Below, one piece after another: positions 10,621-21,689 of a stretch of 64,000 nt of DNA. The DNA is from Heterohyrax brucei (Eukaryota; Chordata; Mammalia; Hyracoidea; Procaviidae): assembly GCA_028571685.1 (NCBI GenBank), contig CM053140.1, positions 146,801,701 to 146,865,700 on the forward strand, written 5' to 3'. Position 1 is the stretch's first letter; every line of letters begins with the position of its first letter. Under the pieces are notes generated by a model. It did not search any database. It had not been told where the DNA came from and was given only the letters and a program-made list of their open reading frames with translations. Made by a program: the position numbers and the translations under genes.

Positions 10621-11446
10621 GTTACAGGACAACATTGGAGAACAGAGATGCAGAAGTAATAACCAAATGAGTGGCACAGAACATTCAGAACCTTACCCGA
10701 AATAAAAAATCTGAACAACCTGTTAACAGAACTGCATCTGGTTCAGCCACCCAGATTCCTCACCTCGTGTGTGTTGTGGATGTGGTTGGCGTGGAATGAG
10801 GCGGGGTCTACGGGCTGCTTAGCCCAGCTCCACGTTTGTGCTGGGTTGATTACATTATTGGTTACTACCCAGCTGGCCACACAAGGTCACTGCCTACCTC
10901 GTGCTCCAACAAACTGCATGCACGGGAGAATTGAGCGTCGTCCACGTTGCTTGAGGAGCATGCAGATGGGTGGGCAGTATCTTCAAGACTCCATGAGTGG
11001 AGCATAATACATATTTGGCAGTGGTTTTCACGGAGCTCAGAGAGTTGTGCTCAACATTCAGGGACAGTTTCCAAAGGTTATACAAATGAAAGGATACCCT
11101 GAAAAACAGCTCCTGAAAATTGAGAGTGCTAATTTCCTTCCCAAGCAGTGTAGGCACTTTATTTCAGAGAGGAGGAAAATGAAAGCATATTGGTTATTCT
11201 AACCCCTCAAGGATAGCTTCAGTGAGGTAGAAACATGACATTAGCTCCTGGTTTTCTTAATCAATATAATGCAGAGTTTGAAATTACTCTGATTTTCCTA
11301 GAGTCTTCTTTTTTAAAGTTATTTAGTTGGTGATCTTGTTAATCTTGCTTAAGTCTAATTAAGCATTATTGTAATTTTGGGCAAGTACCTAAAGTTATCA
11401 ATGAAGTACTCACTGCTGACCCAAAACTTGACAGTTCGGTGGAAGA
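10621..11446. other. Intergenic interval, no gene seen
   Basis: Short open frames near 10770-11160 have no recognisable homology or splice context. Nothing else is identified. Confidence 0.4.
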
Positions 11447-11560
11447 AAGCCCTGGTGAGCAGCTTCTGTAGAGATTATGACTAGAAAGCTCTACGGGGAA
11501 GTTCTACTTTGTTACATGTGCTCACAGAGTACCATTTGATGGCACTAACAATAACCACCT
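11447..11560 (+). repeat. Degenerate AfroSINE
   Basis: 'agccctggtgagcag' ... 'ctctacggggaagttctac' ... 'gatggcacta'. The middle is shortened and diverged. Confidence 0.6.
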
Positions 11561-11600
11561 AAAGTTACATGATCTCTTCCATCAGTGCTATCTGTGACGA

Positions 11601-11608
11601 CCACACAC

Positions 11609-11644
<36 letters not shown>
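11601..11644. repeat. (CA)n microsatellite
   Basis: 44 bp, one CG interruption, ending in a short CT run. Confidence 0.97.
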
Positions 11645-11647
<3 letters not shown>

Positions 11648-11727
11648 CTCTTAAACTAAATTGATTTCATCCTTAAATTTCCTGAAGTAATTCCTAAATG
11701 TTGAAATTGCTTTCTCCCTGTCCATCT

Positions 11728-13080
11728 GTCTCAGCCTGGGTTCACTAGAGAAGCAAAACCAGTAAAGTGTATAAATACAAAGGGTCTTCCAATAAGGATG
11801 TTCTGTTTTTGACAGCTCACGGCAGTGATATTTCTGAAACTATAGTCGGCATATTTATCACTTTTTTTAATTAGTCTTGATAAATAGCCATAAAAAGTTA
11901 TGTAATTTCACAATGCATAGAAATTATTAAAATTTATTATCAAAACGGGTGTTTTATATGCCAGACATTCTGTGCATTATGTGTAATTTATGATGTGCCT
12001 ACTCAGACTACTGAGAGAACGATCTGATGTTTAATTAAACAATTTGAGACAACTGGGTCTCTTGCCAGTCAGACAATGCCTGTGCATCAGTGAACCACAT
12101 GTTCTAATGAAAGCATCACTACGCTTTGTCAGTACGTGCAAGAATCCATCTCAATCAATTTCTCGCCAAGCATAAGAAGTGGGCATTTCCTCAACCACAG
12201 TTTGGCAGATTTTGCATCTGGACTTGAAGCTTTACCCTTACAAAACTGTTTTAACTCAAGAACTGAAATCCAACAGCCATAGATTGTGCCACACGTCTGC
12301 TGACCAGGTTCTGGAACAATTGGAAATTGACTCTGCTTTTGACCAAAAAAATCATTTTCAGCAACGAGGCCCATTTTTGTATGAATGGTTCTGTTAACAA
12401 ACTAAGCTATTGCATTTGGAGCACTGAGAATTCAGTGGAGATTTAAGAATGTCCACTTCATCACAAAAAAGTTCCCATTTGGTCCAGCAGAATCACTGGC
12501 CCTTATTTTCCACAAGATGAATCAGGAGAGGCTGTGACTCTCAATGGAAACAGATACTGGGCTATGATAACTGATTATTTTTTGCCCCATTTAGAAGGTG
12601 CTGTGGTGGCCATTTACCCAAAGTTCTTTTCCACACATAATGCAATTAAATGTACTTCAAAATAATAAGACAAAACTGTATCATTTACACAACTTATTTT
12701 ATTCAAATTCAAAGATAGGACACTGTTTGGAAGACCCTTTATATAGAGAGAGATTCATATCAAGAAAACAGCTCAAACAGTTGTAGAGGCTGAAATGTCC
12801 CAAGTCCTGAATCAGGATACAGGCCTCATGCAGCCGCAGAAGCTGGTGAATGCAAGGTCACATGGTCAGAGAGCAAGGTTCTCGCTTGCATGCTGTGAAG
12901 GTCAATTAATCCCAGGAGGCAGGCAAGACCAAAAGGCTTCTCCTGATTCATGCTGCTGCAGGGACTGGCAAACTGAAGATTGCCAGGTGGGGAAACAGCA
13001 CTCTTACTCACAGTCTGTGAAGAGTGATGGGTTCCAAGACGGGCAGGTAAGCTGCTAACGCAAGTCCCAAGAACTGATGT
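11728..13080 (-). mobile_element. ERVL/MaLR-type solo LTR, antisense, split by a mariner transposon
   Basis: The left part 'tgtctcagcctgggttcact' is the complement of an LTR 3' end of the same general type as 20838-21520 ('gctagagaactcggcctaa'). The LTR resumes at 12742 with 'tatagagagagattcatat' and 'ggctgaaatgtcccaag'. A Tc1/mariner element (11778-12741) sits at a TA inside it. The right boundary is uncertain. Confidence 0.6.
11778..12741 (+). mobile_element. Tc1/mariner-superfamily DNA transposon, internally deleted, with transposase relic
   Basis: Terminal inverted repeats are 'aaagggtcttccaa' at the left (11779) and its complement 'ttggaagaccctttata' at the right. Both are next to TA dinucleotides (11776-11777 and 12742-12743), the target-site duplication of Tc1/mariner elements. 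Inside, + frames carry decayed transposase: 12179-12397 reads like the HTH-to-linker part ('GISSTTVWQIL', 'LKLYPYKTVLTQELK'), and around 12340-12600 other frames give catalytic-core-like 'KNHFQ..EAHF' and 'NGNRYWAMITDYFLPHLE'. The following section, where 'FQQDGA' and the third catalytic acid should be, appears deleted. The next recognisable bit is a C-terminal 'FFHT'. Frameshifts and stops make it dead. I do not know its family name. Confidence 0.8.
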
Positions 13081-14129
13081 CAGAAGACAAGTGAGAGGCA
13101 GCTAATGGGTCCAAAACAAGCCCCAAACCTCTCAAGGTGAGCAGGAAGGGAGTTTGTGGTGGAAGGTGGAGAGATGAAGGCTGAGGGAGGGTGAGCCACC
13201 ACAGGCCCGGCCCCTGCCGGTACCACAGTACATCGCATCACAGGGGCGGCTGTAACATTGTGCAGCTGCCCAAACACTGCTGACTGGGAAAAAAGTCCCT
13301 TTTGGACAAAGTTCAAACATAAGCAATTTTAGCTCAAATTGGTTTTCTTGGAAAAGCTGAAAATGTAGTTCAGTAAAGAAATGTCTTGGCAACTTTACAA
13401 GTCAACACTCAAAAACAAACAAGATTGGTCTAACTATCTTCCACTTCAATGATTCTCAGATACTGTTATGGAAAAGAATGACTGCAGCAGTCTGATGAAA
13501 TGCAGATTCCCAGGCCCAGCCAGTAGCTTTGACCCAGACTTCGGTGATTTTGGTACAGGAGATTTGGAGACCATGGTTTAATTAACTCTGAAAAGACAAA
13601 TCCAGATTTCTAAATTAACAGGACTAGAACAAGAAATTGTGTTTGGGAAATTATCTACTAGCCCATTGCATTGAAGCTACCTGTTTTTGGTGTTGTGGGA
13701 CCAACCTATTTCCAGGTATAGTTCCATCACTATGTGTGAATTTAGGAAAGCCATTCACTTTGAATTCTAATATCCCTTTCTCAACAATCTTCACAAATGA
13801 GATGGAATGACATTAATGGTTCTTAACTTTTTGAGATTACAAACTCTTGGAAAAGTTAACAAGAAATTCATTACTCTTTTCTCCAAAACACACACATACA
13901 TTTTGCACACCTATTTTGGGAAGTTTACATTTCCTTAAGGTGGGTTACATAGACTTCCCATGACAGTGTTCTCAGAAGAGAATAATTGATTGGAATCTGT
14001 GTGTTAAGGCTTCCTCCACCGCCCCCCCCCCCATTCCTATTTGTTCCTGTTGAGGGGGCATGTTCTTTCCTGTCCTCCACTCCCCGCCCAGTATAGGAAT
14101 CTATTGTCATCAATATGTGGGGCACACTC
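13081..14129. other. Intergenic interval, no gene seen
   Basis: The first 230 bp are moderately GC-rich and may be the remaining 5' part of the antisense LTR. 13470-13580 vaguely resembles a MER5-type relic. A C10-12 run lies at 14022-14031. No coding signal. Confidence 0.4.
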
Positions 14130-14312
14130 ACTATTTGCTGGCTACTGTGTAAGCTGTTTGCATAAATTACCTCATTTAATCTTTATAGGACCCCTCAGAG
14201 ATCGGCAACATCATCTCCATTTTACAAATAAGGAGACTGAGGTGAAGTATCTTGGCCAAGGTCACATGGCTAATAACAAGCTGTCCCTGGATTTGACCCT
14301 GAGTTCTTGACC
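14130..14312 (+). repeat. MIR (mammalian-wide interspersed repeat)
   Basis: Diagnostic MIR core: 'acctcatttaatctttatag', 'ccattttacaaataaggaga', 'ctgaggtgaag..cttggcc', 'aaggtcacatggctaataac'. Confidence 0.88.
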
Positions 14313-14324
14313 TCTTTGGCAGAG

Positions 14325-14557
14325 TTTCTCAACCTTTGCAGCATTGATTTTGAGCTGGAAAATTCTTTGTTGTGGGGATTGCCCTGTGCATTGTAGGATG
14401 TTCAGTAGCATCCCAGGCCTCTAGCCTCTAGATGCCAGTAGTACTCTCCTCCTATGTTGTGACAATCAAAATGTCTCCAACATTGAAAAATGTCCCCTGA
14501 GTGAGGCAGAGTGGAGGGCAAAATTTCCCCTAGTTGAAAACCACCACTGCATGGTAC
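14325..14557 (-). mobile_element. MER20-like hAT-Charlie relic
   Basis: Begins 'gcagagtttctcaaccttt' and ends 'agttgaaaaccaccactgc'. The body ('cattgtaggatgttcagtag', 'aaatgtctccaacattgaaa') matches the complement of MER20. It is a non-autonomous ancestral eutherian DNA transposon, immediately right of the MIR. Confidence 0.75.
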
Positions 14558-15324
14558 CCTCTCCTAATATCTGCACTGTTGCCAAGTGGAGGATTGAAGT
14601 TCTCAAGTCTGATAGGGCAGCAAAGGAGCTGAGCACCATTATCATAAGGTTTAGATGCCCCAGATAAAGAGCTGCAGGAAGGAATAAACTATACATCATT
14701 TTCAACTTTATGAGTCTATAAATTTATAATTCCTTGAAGCTAAACCATTGGGCTTTCCTGTACCGGCGAAAGCTCACATGTAGCTGAACTACTCCTAAAT
14801 TTAGCTATAAAACAACACAGAAATGTTCCTTTGCAAAACAAGTTGTAGAGTCCAAACAGACCCATATCAGTATGATTTTCCATTGTGTAATATCTGACAG
14901 ATCAAGATCTGAGGAAATAACAGCAGGGATTTGCAGTGAGATTTTAGAAAGTCTCAGGGTGGGGCTGAGGGAGATTACTCTTGTGACTTGGCTACCAGCT
15001 GGGAGGGAAGTCAACACAAAATGAACAGTTTTTATGGCTAGTACTTACACTTCGGTTTTCCAAAGTTTATAGGGCAGTCATTGTATCATGTTTTGGTGGG
15101 TTATGAAATTCAGTCGTAGTAAAGTCCACATTGAAACCCATCTTGAGTGTGTGTGGTTGTGTGTATGTTTGTGGTTATTCTCAACAAAATCCATTTACAT
15201 GGCATGTACCATAAGGATGTGGTTATATGAAGCTTTTTAAGTATTTCAGAAAAATCAGTATTAGCAATGCTTTGCTACATGGCTCTCATGCTAATTCAAG
15301 CTCTTGACAAAGCTGAGACTGAAA
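14558..15324. other. Intergenic interval, no gene seen
   Basis: Unique-looking sequence with a short GT-rich stretch near 15145-15180. No recognisable element or coding frame. Confidence 0.4.
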
Positions 15325-15500
15325 TTTTTTAAATCTTATTTTTATTGTGGTTAAGTGAGTGTTTACAAAATCCGAAGTACTCGCCTCTGTGCAACACTAT
15401 TTGCTCTGCTCACCCTATGACAGCACACTCTTCATTTCCACTCTATACTTCCAGTCTCTACTCAACCAATACTTGTCACCTCCTCTTCATTGTCTCCTTT
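15325..15500 (-). mobile_element. L1 3' UTR fragment, antisense
   Basis: A T-rich start then 'gtgagtgtttacaaaatc' and 'accctatgacagcacac' parallels the antisense L1 3' ends at 21.7 kb and 29.7 kb ('...tgacagcaca...'). Short and diverged. Confidence 0.5.
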
Positions 15501-15634
15501 CCCCTCTAGAAAGAAACCATGAAGTACACACATCACCTGCTCACTCTGTGTCCCATAGTCCAGTCCAGTTTTCAAGACTGAAAGCTTGATGTCAAATGTC
15601 ATAGATTTCCAAGGAGCATATTGAGTCAAAAGAT

Positions 15635-16070
15635 GTTTATTTAGCACTTACAATGTGCCAAGCATTCTGCTCAAAAAGGGAGTCTTAGCCTCAGATGGTT
15701 TATGGTTTGTAGAAGGAATAACAAGAGCCTGGCAATGGCAGTCATACGGTCAGATGTTTTGGAAACATTCAAGCTGGACAGTCTAGCCAGAGGGGATCAA
15801 GGAAGACCCCTCACAGGAGAGGAAGTCTGAGGTCACACTTGCAAGATGGAAGGACTTGGCTAAGCAAAAGTGGGGACAGACTGTGGGTGGGCAGAGAGGC
15901 AGTCAAGGTAACAGCATGAGCTGAACAGTGCCCAGGTGGGAGAGAGGGTCGACTGGTATACCCAGGAGATAGGCAGTCATGCAGTGTGGCTGGGGTCGGA
16001 GTGAGAGAGGAGGTGGACAGGTGAAGAGGTAAGAAGGCAGGCATGGAGGCAATCACTCAAGGCTGTCTTA
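15635..16070. repeat. Ancient mammalian repeat (L2/MIR-age), unclassified
   Basis: 'atttagcacttacaatgtgccaag' resembles the very common mammalian repeat phrase, and the purine-rich stretch to 16070 looks like its downstream part. The class is uncertain. Confidence 0.35.
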
Positions 16071-16429
16071 AGACTTTTGTAGACCTAGACATTCACTTTT
16101 GGAAGCCCTATCACATGAAACATCAAACAGATTAAAATATATCTATATTGTGTATTAAGGTATTTATAAGTATTGAGGTTGAATTTTAATCGACTGTTAC
16201 TAGCACATTAATTTCTATTTTAAAGTTTTCTTTTTGTATTCCAGAAGCAGTATTTTTTTTTTTCCAGACATGAAACATTTTCAAATGAGATACTTTGAAA
16301 TGTGATACTTAGAGCTAATAGACTCTAAGTATCACATCTATAGGGCCCAAGTGCTAGAACAGTCTTGTTTTAGACCTGCTGTTCTCTACAGAAACAAAAC
16401 TAGCAGGATATAGAAATAGATAGATATTA

Positions 16430-16571
16430 AAAAACATTGCCATTAAGTAATTTTAACTCACAACAACTCTATAGGACAGACTAGAACTGCTCCATAAGAG
16501 TGACTAGCGAATTTGAACTGCCAACCTTTGGTTAGTAACTAAGCTCTTAACCACTATGCCATTAGAGTTCT
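16430..16571 (-). repeat. AfroSINE nested in LTR
   Basis: From 'aacattgccattaagtaatt' to 'accactatgccattagagtt', interrupting the antisense LTR near its 3' end. Confidence 0.85.
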
Positions 16572-16592
16572 ATGTAGATATACATAAATACA

Positions 16593-16640
16593 CAGATAGA
16601 TGATAGACAGATAGATAGATGGATGGACAGATAAATATAT
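16593..16640. repeat. (GATA/GATG)n simple repeat
   Basis: Imperfect 'gatagatgatagacagatag' tract inside the LTR. Confidence 0.85.
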
Positions 16641-17329
16641 AGAGAGAAGGGAAATTTATTTTAAGAAATTGGTTCACCTAGCTGTGGGGCCTGGCAAGAC
16701 CAAATGCAATGGGTCAGGTGACCAGGATTACTCCTGACGTCTTGTGTCCCAAGAGAAGAGTGGAGGTATTCTGGCAAGATGTCTATTTATAGCCAGAAAC
16801 CAGTATACTCCCTAAGGAAAACTCACTTCATGTTGTTTCTCAAAACTGACTGATTTGATGAGATCCACTCATTACCCATTAGGGAGAGTGATGCTACTTA
16901 AGGCTGTTATTTAAGGTCAACCGACTGAATCACACATAACTACTTCATAACAGCATCTAGATTAGTATTTTGTCTAAACCGCCAGGCACCACAGCCTAGC
17001 CACGTTGACAAATAAAATTCACCATCACACCTGCTGGTTTGCAAGTTTAAACCTGGACAAATCTGCTAATACCCTCCCCCCTCGCCGTTCCGGTATTGCT
17101 CTTCCCTTTGTGTGTCCTGCCTGAGGTTTAGCAGTGCACATGGCCACTCAGCTAGAGTGTATATTTTCCCACTTCTCTTGCAGCAAGAAGGAGCTGTGTG
17201 GCTACAGTTCTAGCTGTTGGGGTATGCAGACAAGCGAAGTATGAAAATTTGAGGTACCATCCTTAAAAAGGAAGTTGGCTGCCCTCTCCTTCTTACCCCA
17301 GATTTACAGACTGAAATGTAGATGAATAG

Positions 17330-17784
17330 TGTCATGGGTTGAATTGTGTTCCCCCCAAATGTATGTGTTGATTTGACTCAGCTAGGAGTCCCAGTAAGGT
17401 GTCATTCCTCCCGTGTGTTGTCAATCCTGCCTCTGTGATATTCATGATGGAGAATGGGCTGCAGTTGTGTTAGCGAGGCAGGACTCAAGCTACAAGCTTG
17501 TGGGATATAAGGAAGAGAGTGAGCAGAGGAAGTTGGGAACTTCACACCACCAAGACAGCATGACCAAGGGCAGATCATGTCTTTTGGACTTGAGGTTCCT
17601 GTGCCAGGATGCTCTCGCTGGATTTGGACTCAGTCTACCAGACTGTGATAAATTCTGTTGCTGAATGGACTTGCAACTTATAAATGGATTTGTGGCTTAC
17701 CAGACTGTGACAATAAAAATGTCTCTTCATGAATCCTTCCACTCGTGGTGTTTTCTGTTAGAGCAGTACCAGGTGACTAAGACA
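17330..17784 (+). mobile_element. MLT1-like (ERVL-MaLR) solo LTR
   Basis: Begins TGTCATGGGTTGAATTGTG and ends 'ggtgactaagaca', the hallmark ends of MLT1-type LTRs. It contains the late 'caataaaaatgtctctt' poly(A)-signal region. Two relatives in the window are 26420-26918 and 57281-57985. Confidence 0.75.
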
Positions 17785-17829
17785 GAACTCAATGAAATAA
17801 TCAGCCGTGCAGACAAGGTTTAACATCCA

Positions 17830-18010
17830 CAAACAGTGGTTCTCAAACTTTGGAGTGTATCAGAAATAACTTGCCGGATTTGTTAAAACATAGATTTTAG
17901 CCACCCCCACCCTCACCCCACAGTTGATTTCACAGGTTTGAAACATTTCCAGTAAGTTTCCATACAAGGCTAATACAGCTGATCAGGGACCCCACATTAA
18001 ATACCACTGC
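17830..18010 (+). mobile_element. MER5A-like hAT-Charlie relic
   Basis: 'acagtggttctcaaactttgg' is the MER5 terminal inverted repeat. The other end 'attaaataccactg' is its decayed partner, with 'ccacccccaccc' between. Confidence 0.7.
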
Positions 18011-18189
18011 GCTCAGGGATGGTGGAGCGGTAAGCGAAAAGGGACCTGGGTTTCTAGGTTACCCTGTGGATCTTCCTTCACCTGGTGAGAGAGAAATTAA
18101 TTATAATGTATTTATTTTTTGTAGTTTTGAGTCTTGGCACAGCAACTTAATTTATAGTAGCTAAATCATGTTAAACTCTGAAACTATCC

Positions 18190-18245
18190 TACTCTTCTCT
18201 AGGGTCACTGTGAGTCAGAATCAACTCGACAGCTATGGGTTTAAA
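18190..18245 (+). repeat. AfroSINE 3' tail fragment
   Basis: 'tagggtcactgtgagtcaga' followed by 'atcaactcgacagctatggg'. Only the tail remains. Confidence 0.8.
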
Positions 18246-18398
18246 CTATGTTAGAGAACTTCAGCTTTACGAAGGGGGGCTGCATAATGCGGTGTTGGGT
18301 GAGCATGGGCCAAATAACTTGAGACTATAAAATATTTTTTAAAAAATATGTAAGAAATCTATTGAATGATTCCATCTTACCAATGAATGTAAAAGAAA

Positions 18399-18560
18399 AA
18401 AAAAACTTGTTGCCATGGAGTCTGTTGCAACTTACAGCAACCCTGTAGGATAGAGAAGAACTATGCGCCACAGCGCTTCCAAGGAGCGTCTGGTGGATTT
18501 GAACTGCCAGCCTTTTGGTTAGCAGCTGTAGCTCTTAACCATGACAGCAACCAGAGTTTC
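18399..18560 (-). repeat. AfroSINE
   Basis: Antisense copy with 'gcttccaaggagcgtctggt' and 'ccttttggttagcagctgta'. Confidence 0.92.
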
Positions 18561-19639
18561 TGAATGTAAAAGACCCAAGTAAATGGGTATTCATGGATTG
18601 GAAAATGCTTCTTTTATGCTGGGGTAGGGAGGTAGACTTACTTATGACTCCTCCCTTTCTAGAGATGGGAAGCAATTTCTCGTCTACTTTAAGCTGAGAA
18701 ATGTGTGGGAGGAAGAAAGCCAGCTCCCACTTTATTACTTTGTCTGTCAGGGGAGAAGGGACTTACCTGATTGGTGAGTTTGAGGGAAGGGCCTTGACAT
18801 ACTCATCTCTACTTCCTTCCTGGAAAGATTACAGGCTGGTCTTCAGGGCAAGACACCCGACTGGCCAATGTTCTGCAGCTGGATGAGAAGACCCCTTGAT
18901 TCGAGGGGAAGCATTTACAAGCTCTATACCCCAGTTCTTTTTTGTCAGTAATAAAGCTCACGTTTTGTTCTCCATCTATTTCTTTTCTTTTTTTCTCCAT
19001 TAATTCAGAACTTACGGAATCAAGTAAAGGGGGTTCTTTATTGCTCCTCCAATCCCTAGATTAGTATTTACATTTAGCACAATCCTAAGCGACACACCTG
19101 TGGAATTTAATAGGACCAGACAAGCCTACAATTCACATAGAGGAGTAAATACTCAAAAAGAGCCCCCAAATTTTTGAACAAGACCGAGCACTCTTTGTTA
19201 AATAGGCAAAGATGAGTACAACCAAGAAATTCTTCATTCCAGGGCTTCAAACTGGTTCATTCTATTTGATCCCTTGCTGAGAATTCGCATTTCCACTTCA
19301 GAAGGTGATTCTTACCCTGCTATCACCTGGGGATCTTGAAATCTAGATTTGGTAAATCTGTGGTGAAAATGCTGATTTTCAGGAGTTCAAACTGGAATGA
19401 ATGGATTCAAAGCCTTGCTTCATTCTTCAACTGACTACCTGCTGTGGAAATGAAAATTGCTCATGGGAACTAGCTCTTTCCCTGTGTCTGGATGAATCTG
19501 GAGAATGCTTCTCACTTTTAGAGGATAAGAAGACCTTTAGTAATTATTAGCCATAAGAAGTCATTTTGGTAGTTAATGTGTATGTGGTCCAGTGTAATAA
19601 TAAAGATAACAACCTGAAATTCATTCAAACTTAGGTCTT
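18561..19639. other. Intergenic interval, no gene seen
   Basis: No recognisable gene. 19240-19400 repeats 'ttcaaactgg' at both ends and may be a decayed MER-type element. AATAAAG near 18950 has no upstream exon evidence. Confidence 0.4.
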
Positions 19640-20380
19640 CTGCTCCTTCCCAGCCTGCTTTGAGCTAAGCACCTGAAATAGGAGGTTGTGACTGGCTTCT
19701 TTTCTAGATGGCACCCAATGATCTCTGTCTCTTGGTTTTCACACCCTTGTATGGTTTCCTCCCATATTGCATTCGGGTTTGTCTGTGTGACCAATAGAAT
19801 ATGGCAGAAGTGATGGTTTATCACTTTCCACATTAGGTTCTAGAAGGCACTGTGGGTTTCCTCTTGGCCCCTGTCTGTCTCTATCTCAGCCATCTGCCAC
19901 TTCTGGGAGCAGGTTAACCAGGTATGCACTGACTTGCATTGAAAAAAGTATTCACAAGTTTAATGGCATTTGTTTACTAATCTTTGGTGAACAATTTTAC
20001 ATGAGTTTCAACACATGTTTGACATGGTAGGAGACAAGTGAAATGGAACACTGCAGATTGGTGCGAAGACATAATTGGGCCCCTGGATAGTTTGCTTATT
20101 GGATAGCCAGGCCCCCGCAATGTCATAAGCAGCCCTTGGGGGAAGCCTATTTGGCAACTTTAGAAGTGGCTCCTCCAGTCCCAGGTAATCCTTCAGATGA
20201 CAGCATGACAGCAGCCCGTACTGACAGCCTCACTGTGACCTAATAACAGACTCTGAACCAGAACCAAGCCATCCCCAGACTCCTGACCCTCAGAAACTAC
20301 TTGACATGTTACAGGTTATAGTTTTGAGCTGCTAAATTTAAAGTCGTTTGTTATGCACTATGAACAAGGAATATGCTATG
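19640..20380 (+). mobile_element. Old LTR (MLT1-like), interrupted
   Basis: 'gtgtgaccaatagaatatgg' and 'cagaagtgatggtt' at the left and 'gagctgctaaatttaaagtc' with 'gttatgca' at the right match the layout of an old mammalian MaLR LTR. About 200 bp from 19918 to 20115 do not fit and may be an insertion I cannot identify. Confidence 0.5.
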
Positions 20381-20440
20381 CCTCTGCTTTGCATTTTCAG
20401 CATTATCTCCTCCACTCATTAGCTGCTTCTGGCTTTACTA

Positions 20441-20640
20441 GGGAGTCCCTGGGTGGAGCAAACAGTTAACAAGCTCAGCTACTAACCAAGAGGTTGGAGG
20501 TTTGGGTCTATGTTAAGGCACCTTGGAAGAAAGTCCTGATGATTTACTTCTGAAAAATCAACCACCAAAACCTGTGGAACACAGTTCTGTCTGACAAACA
20601 TAGGATCATACCATGAGTTAAAACAGATCAGTAGTAACTG
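20441..20640 (+). repeat. Long-form AfroSINE
   Basis: 'gggagtccctgggtggagca' head, then 'aggttggaggtttgg', 'aggcaccttggaagaaagtc' and 'ggaacacagttctgtctgac'. The tail is decayed. Confidence 0.85.
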
Positions 20641-20837
20641 GTGGTGCAGGTTCTACTAGGAATGAAGCAGAGAGAGGATGGGTAGGTAAGAGTTATGAAA
20701 GGGATTATTTGATTGATCCTGCTCTGCTCTGCTCTGGCACTGATGCTCTCACCTTAAAGGGTGTTTAAATCTGGCTCTAATGGGTTCTTCAGAGATTGTC
20801 ACCCAAAATCTGTCATATGCATTTTCCTTAACATGGA

Positions 20838-21520
20838 TGTGATGGTTAAGTTGTGCAGCAACTTGGCTGTGTCATGATTCTCAGCGGTTTGGCAGTTACG
20901 TAATGATGTAGTCTGGCAGTTATGTAATGATGTAACAGTGTAGTCATCTTACATGATATGATCTGATGTGATCACTTTCTTCAGCAGTGTGGCCTGCATG
21001 TATGGATGTTCTGGCTTGCTCTGAATCCTGCATCTAACTTGTCATCATCTGACCTCTGTTCTTGGAACTTTAGCCAGCTGCCTACCAGTTTTGGGATTCA
21101 TTGGCTTCTGATACTTGTGAGCCAGCAGTCTGTCATCTTACCTGGTGATCTTAGATTCATCAGCCTCCACAACATGTAAGCCCATGGTCTGCATCTGATT
21201 TGCTGATCTTGAGTTCATTAGCCCCTCTAGCTATCCAAATGAGGATAAACCTCCAGCCTGATGGCTGACGTGCCACAGAATTGGGACTTGCCAGCCTGCA
21301 CAGCTATGTGAGCCATTTCCTTGAGATAACTCTGTCTGTATAGATGCCAAGCCAAGCCAAGTGCCATCGAATCGGATCCTACTCATGGTGACCCTCGGGG
21401 CCAGGGTAGAACTGACCCCCAGAGTATTCAAGGGGCCCCTAGTGGAAGTGTCTCTATAGATACTCTCTTTATATAAACCCTTCGCTGGTTTTGCTTTGCT
21501 AGAGAACTCGGCCTAAAACA
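20838..21520 (+). mobile_element. Solo LTR (MaLR/ERVL type) with 5-bp target-site duplication
   Basis: Begins TGTGATGGTTAAGTTGTG and ends 'gaactcggcctaaaaca'. It is flanked by ATGGA at 20833-20837 and 21521-21525, a 5-bp duplication typical of ERVL/MaLR integration. It contains an AfroSINE fragment at 21342-21446 and a local near-duplicate of 'gtctggcagttatgtaatg'. Confidence 0.8.
21342..21446 (-). repeat. AfroSINE fragment nested in LTR
   Basis: 'gccaagtgccatcgaatcgg' to 'ggggcccctagtgg', antisense. The tRNA-like head is absent, so the copy is 5'-truncated. Confidence 0.85.
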
Positions 21521-21689
21521 ATGGACAATGTCTCTTCTGGCTGATTGTCTGACTTCTGCCTTAGCCTCAGGCTTTTCTGAGGGCTCACCCCAGAAAGGCC
21601 TTTTTTTTTGTGGGGTTTGTTCTTGCCTAAGTAGGGATCTGGAACAGTCACTACACACCAAACATCAAAGGTATATGGATCAGTTTTTC

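Larger units (their letters stand above)
16366..17029 (-). mobile_element. MaLR/ERVL-type solo LTR, antisense, with nested AfroSINE
   Basis: The right end 'aataaaattcaccatcaca' is the complement of the common LTR start TGTGATGGT..., and the left end 'tgttttagacctgctgttct' is the complement of its 3' end. The interior carries a GATA-rich tract. A 5-bp target duplication is not evident. Confidence 0.65.

Noticed and set aside
19918..20115. Insertion in an old LTR as a named small-RNA gene or SINE
   Set aside because: I could not recognise the sequence; no target duplication or RNA promoter boxes are convincing.
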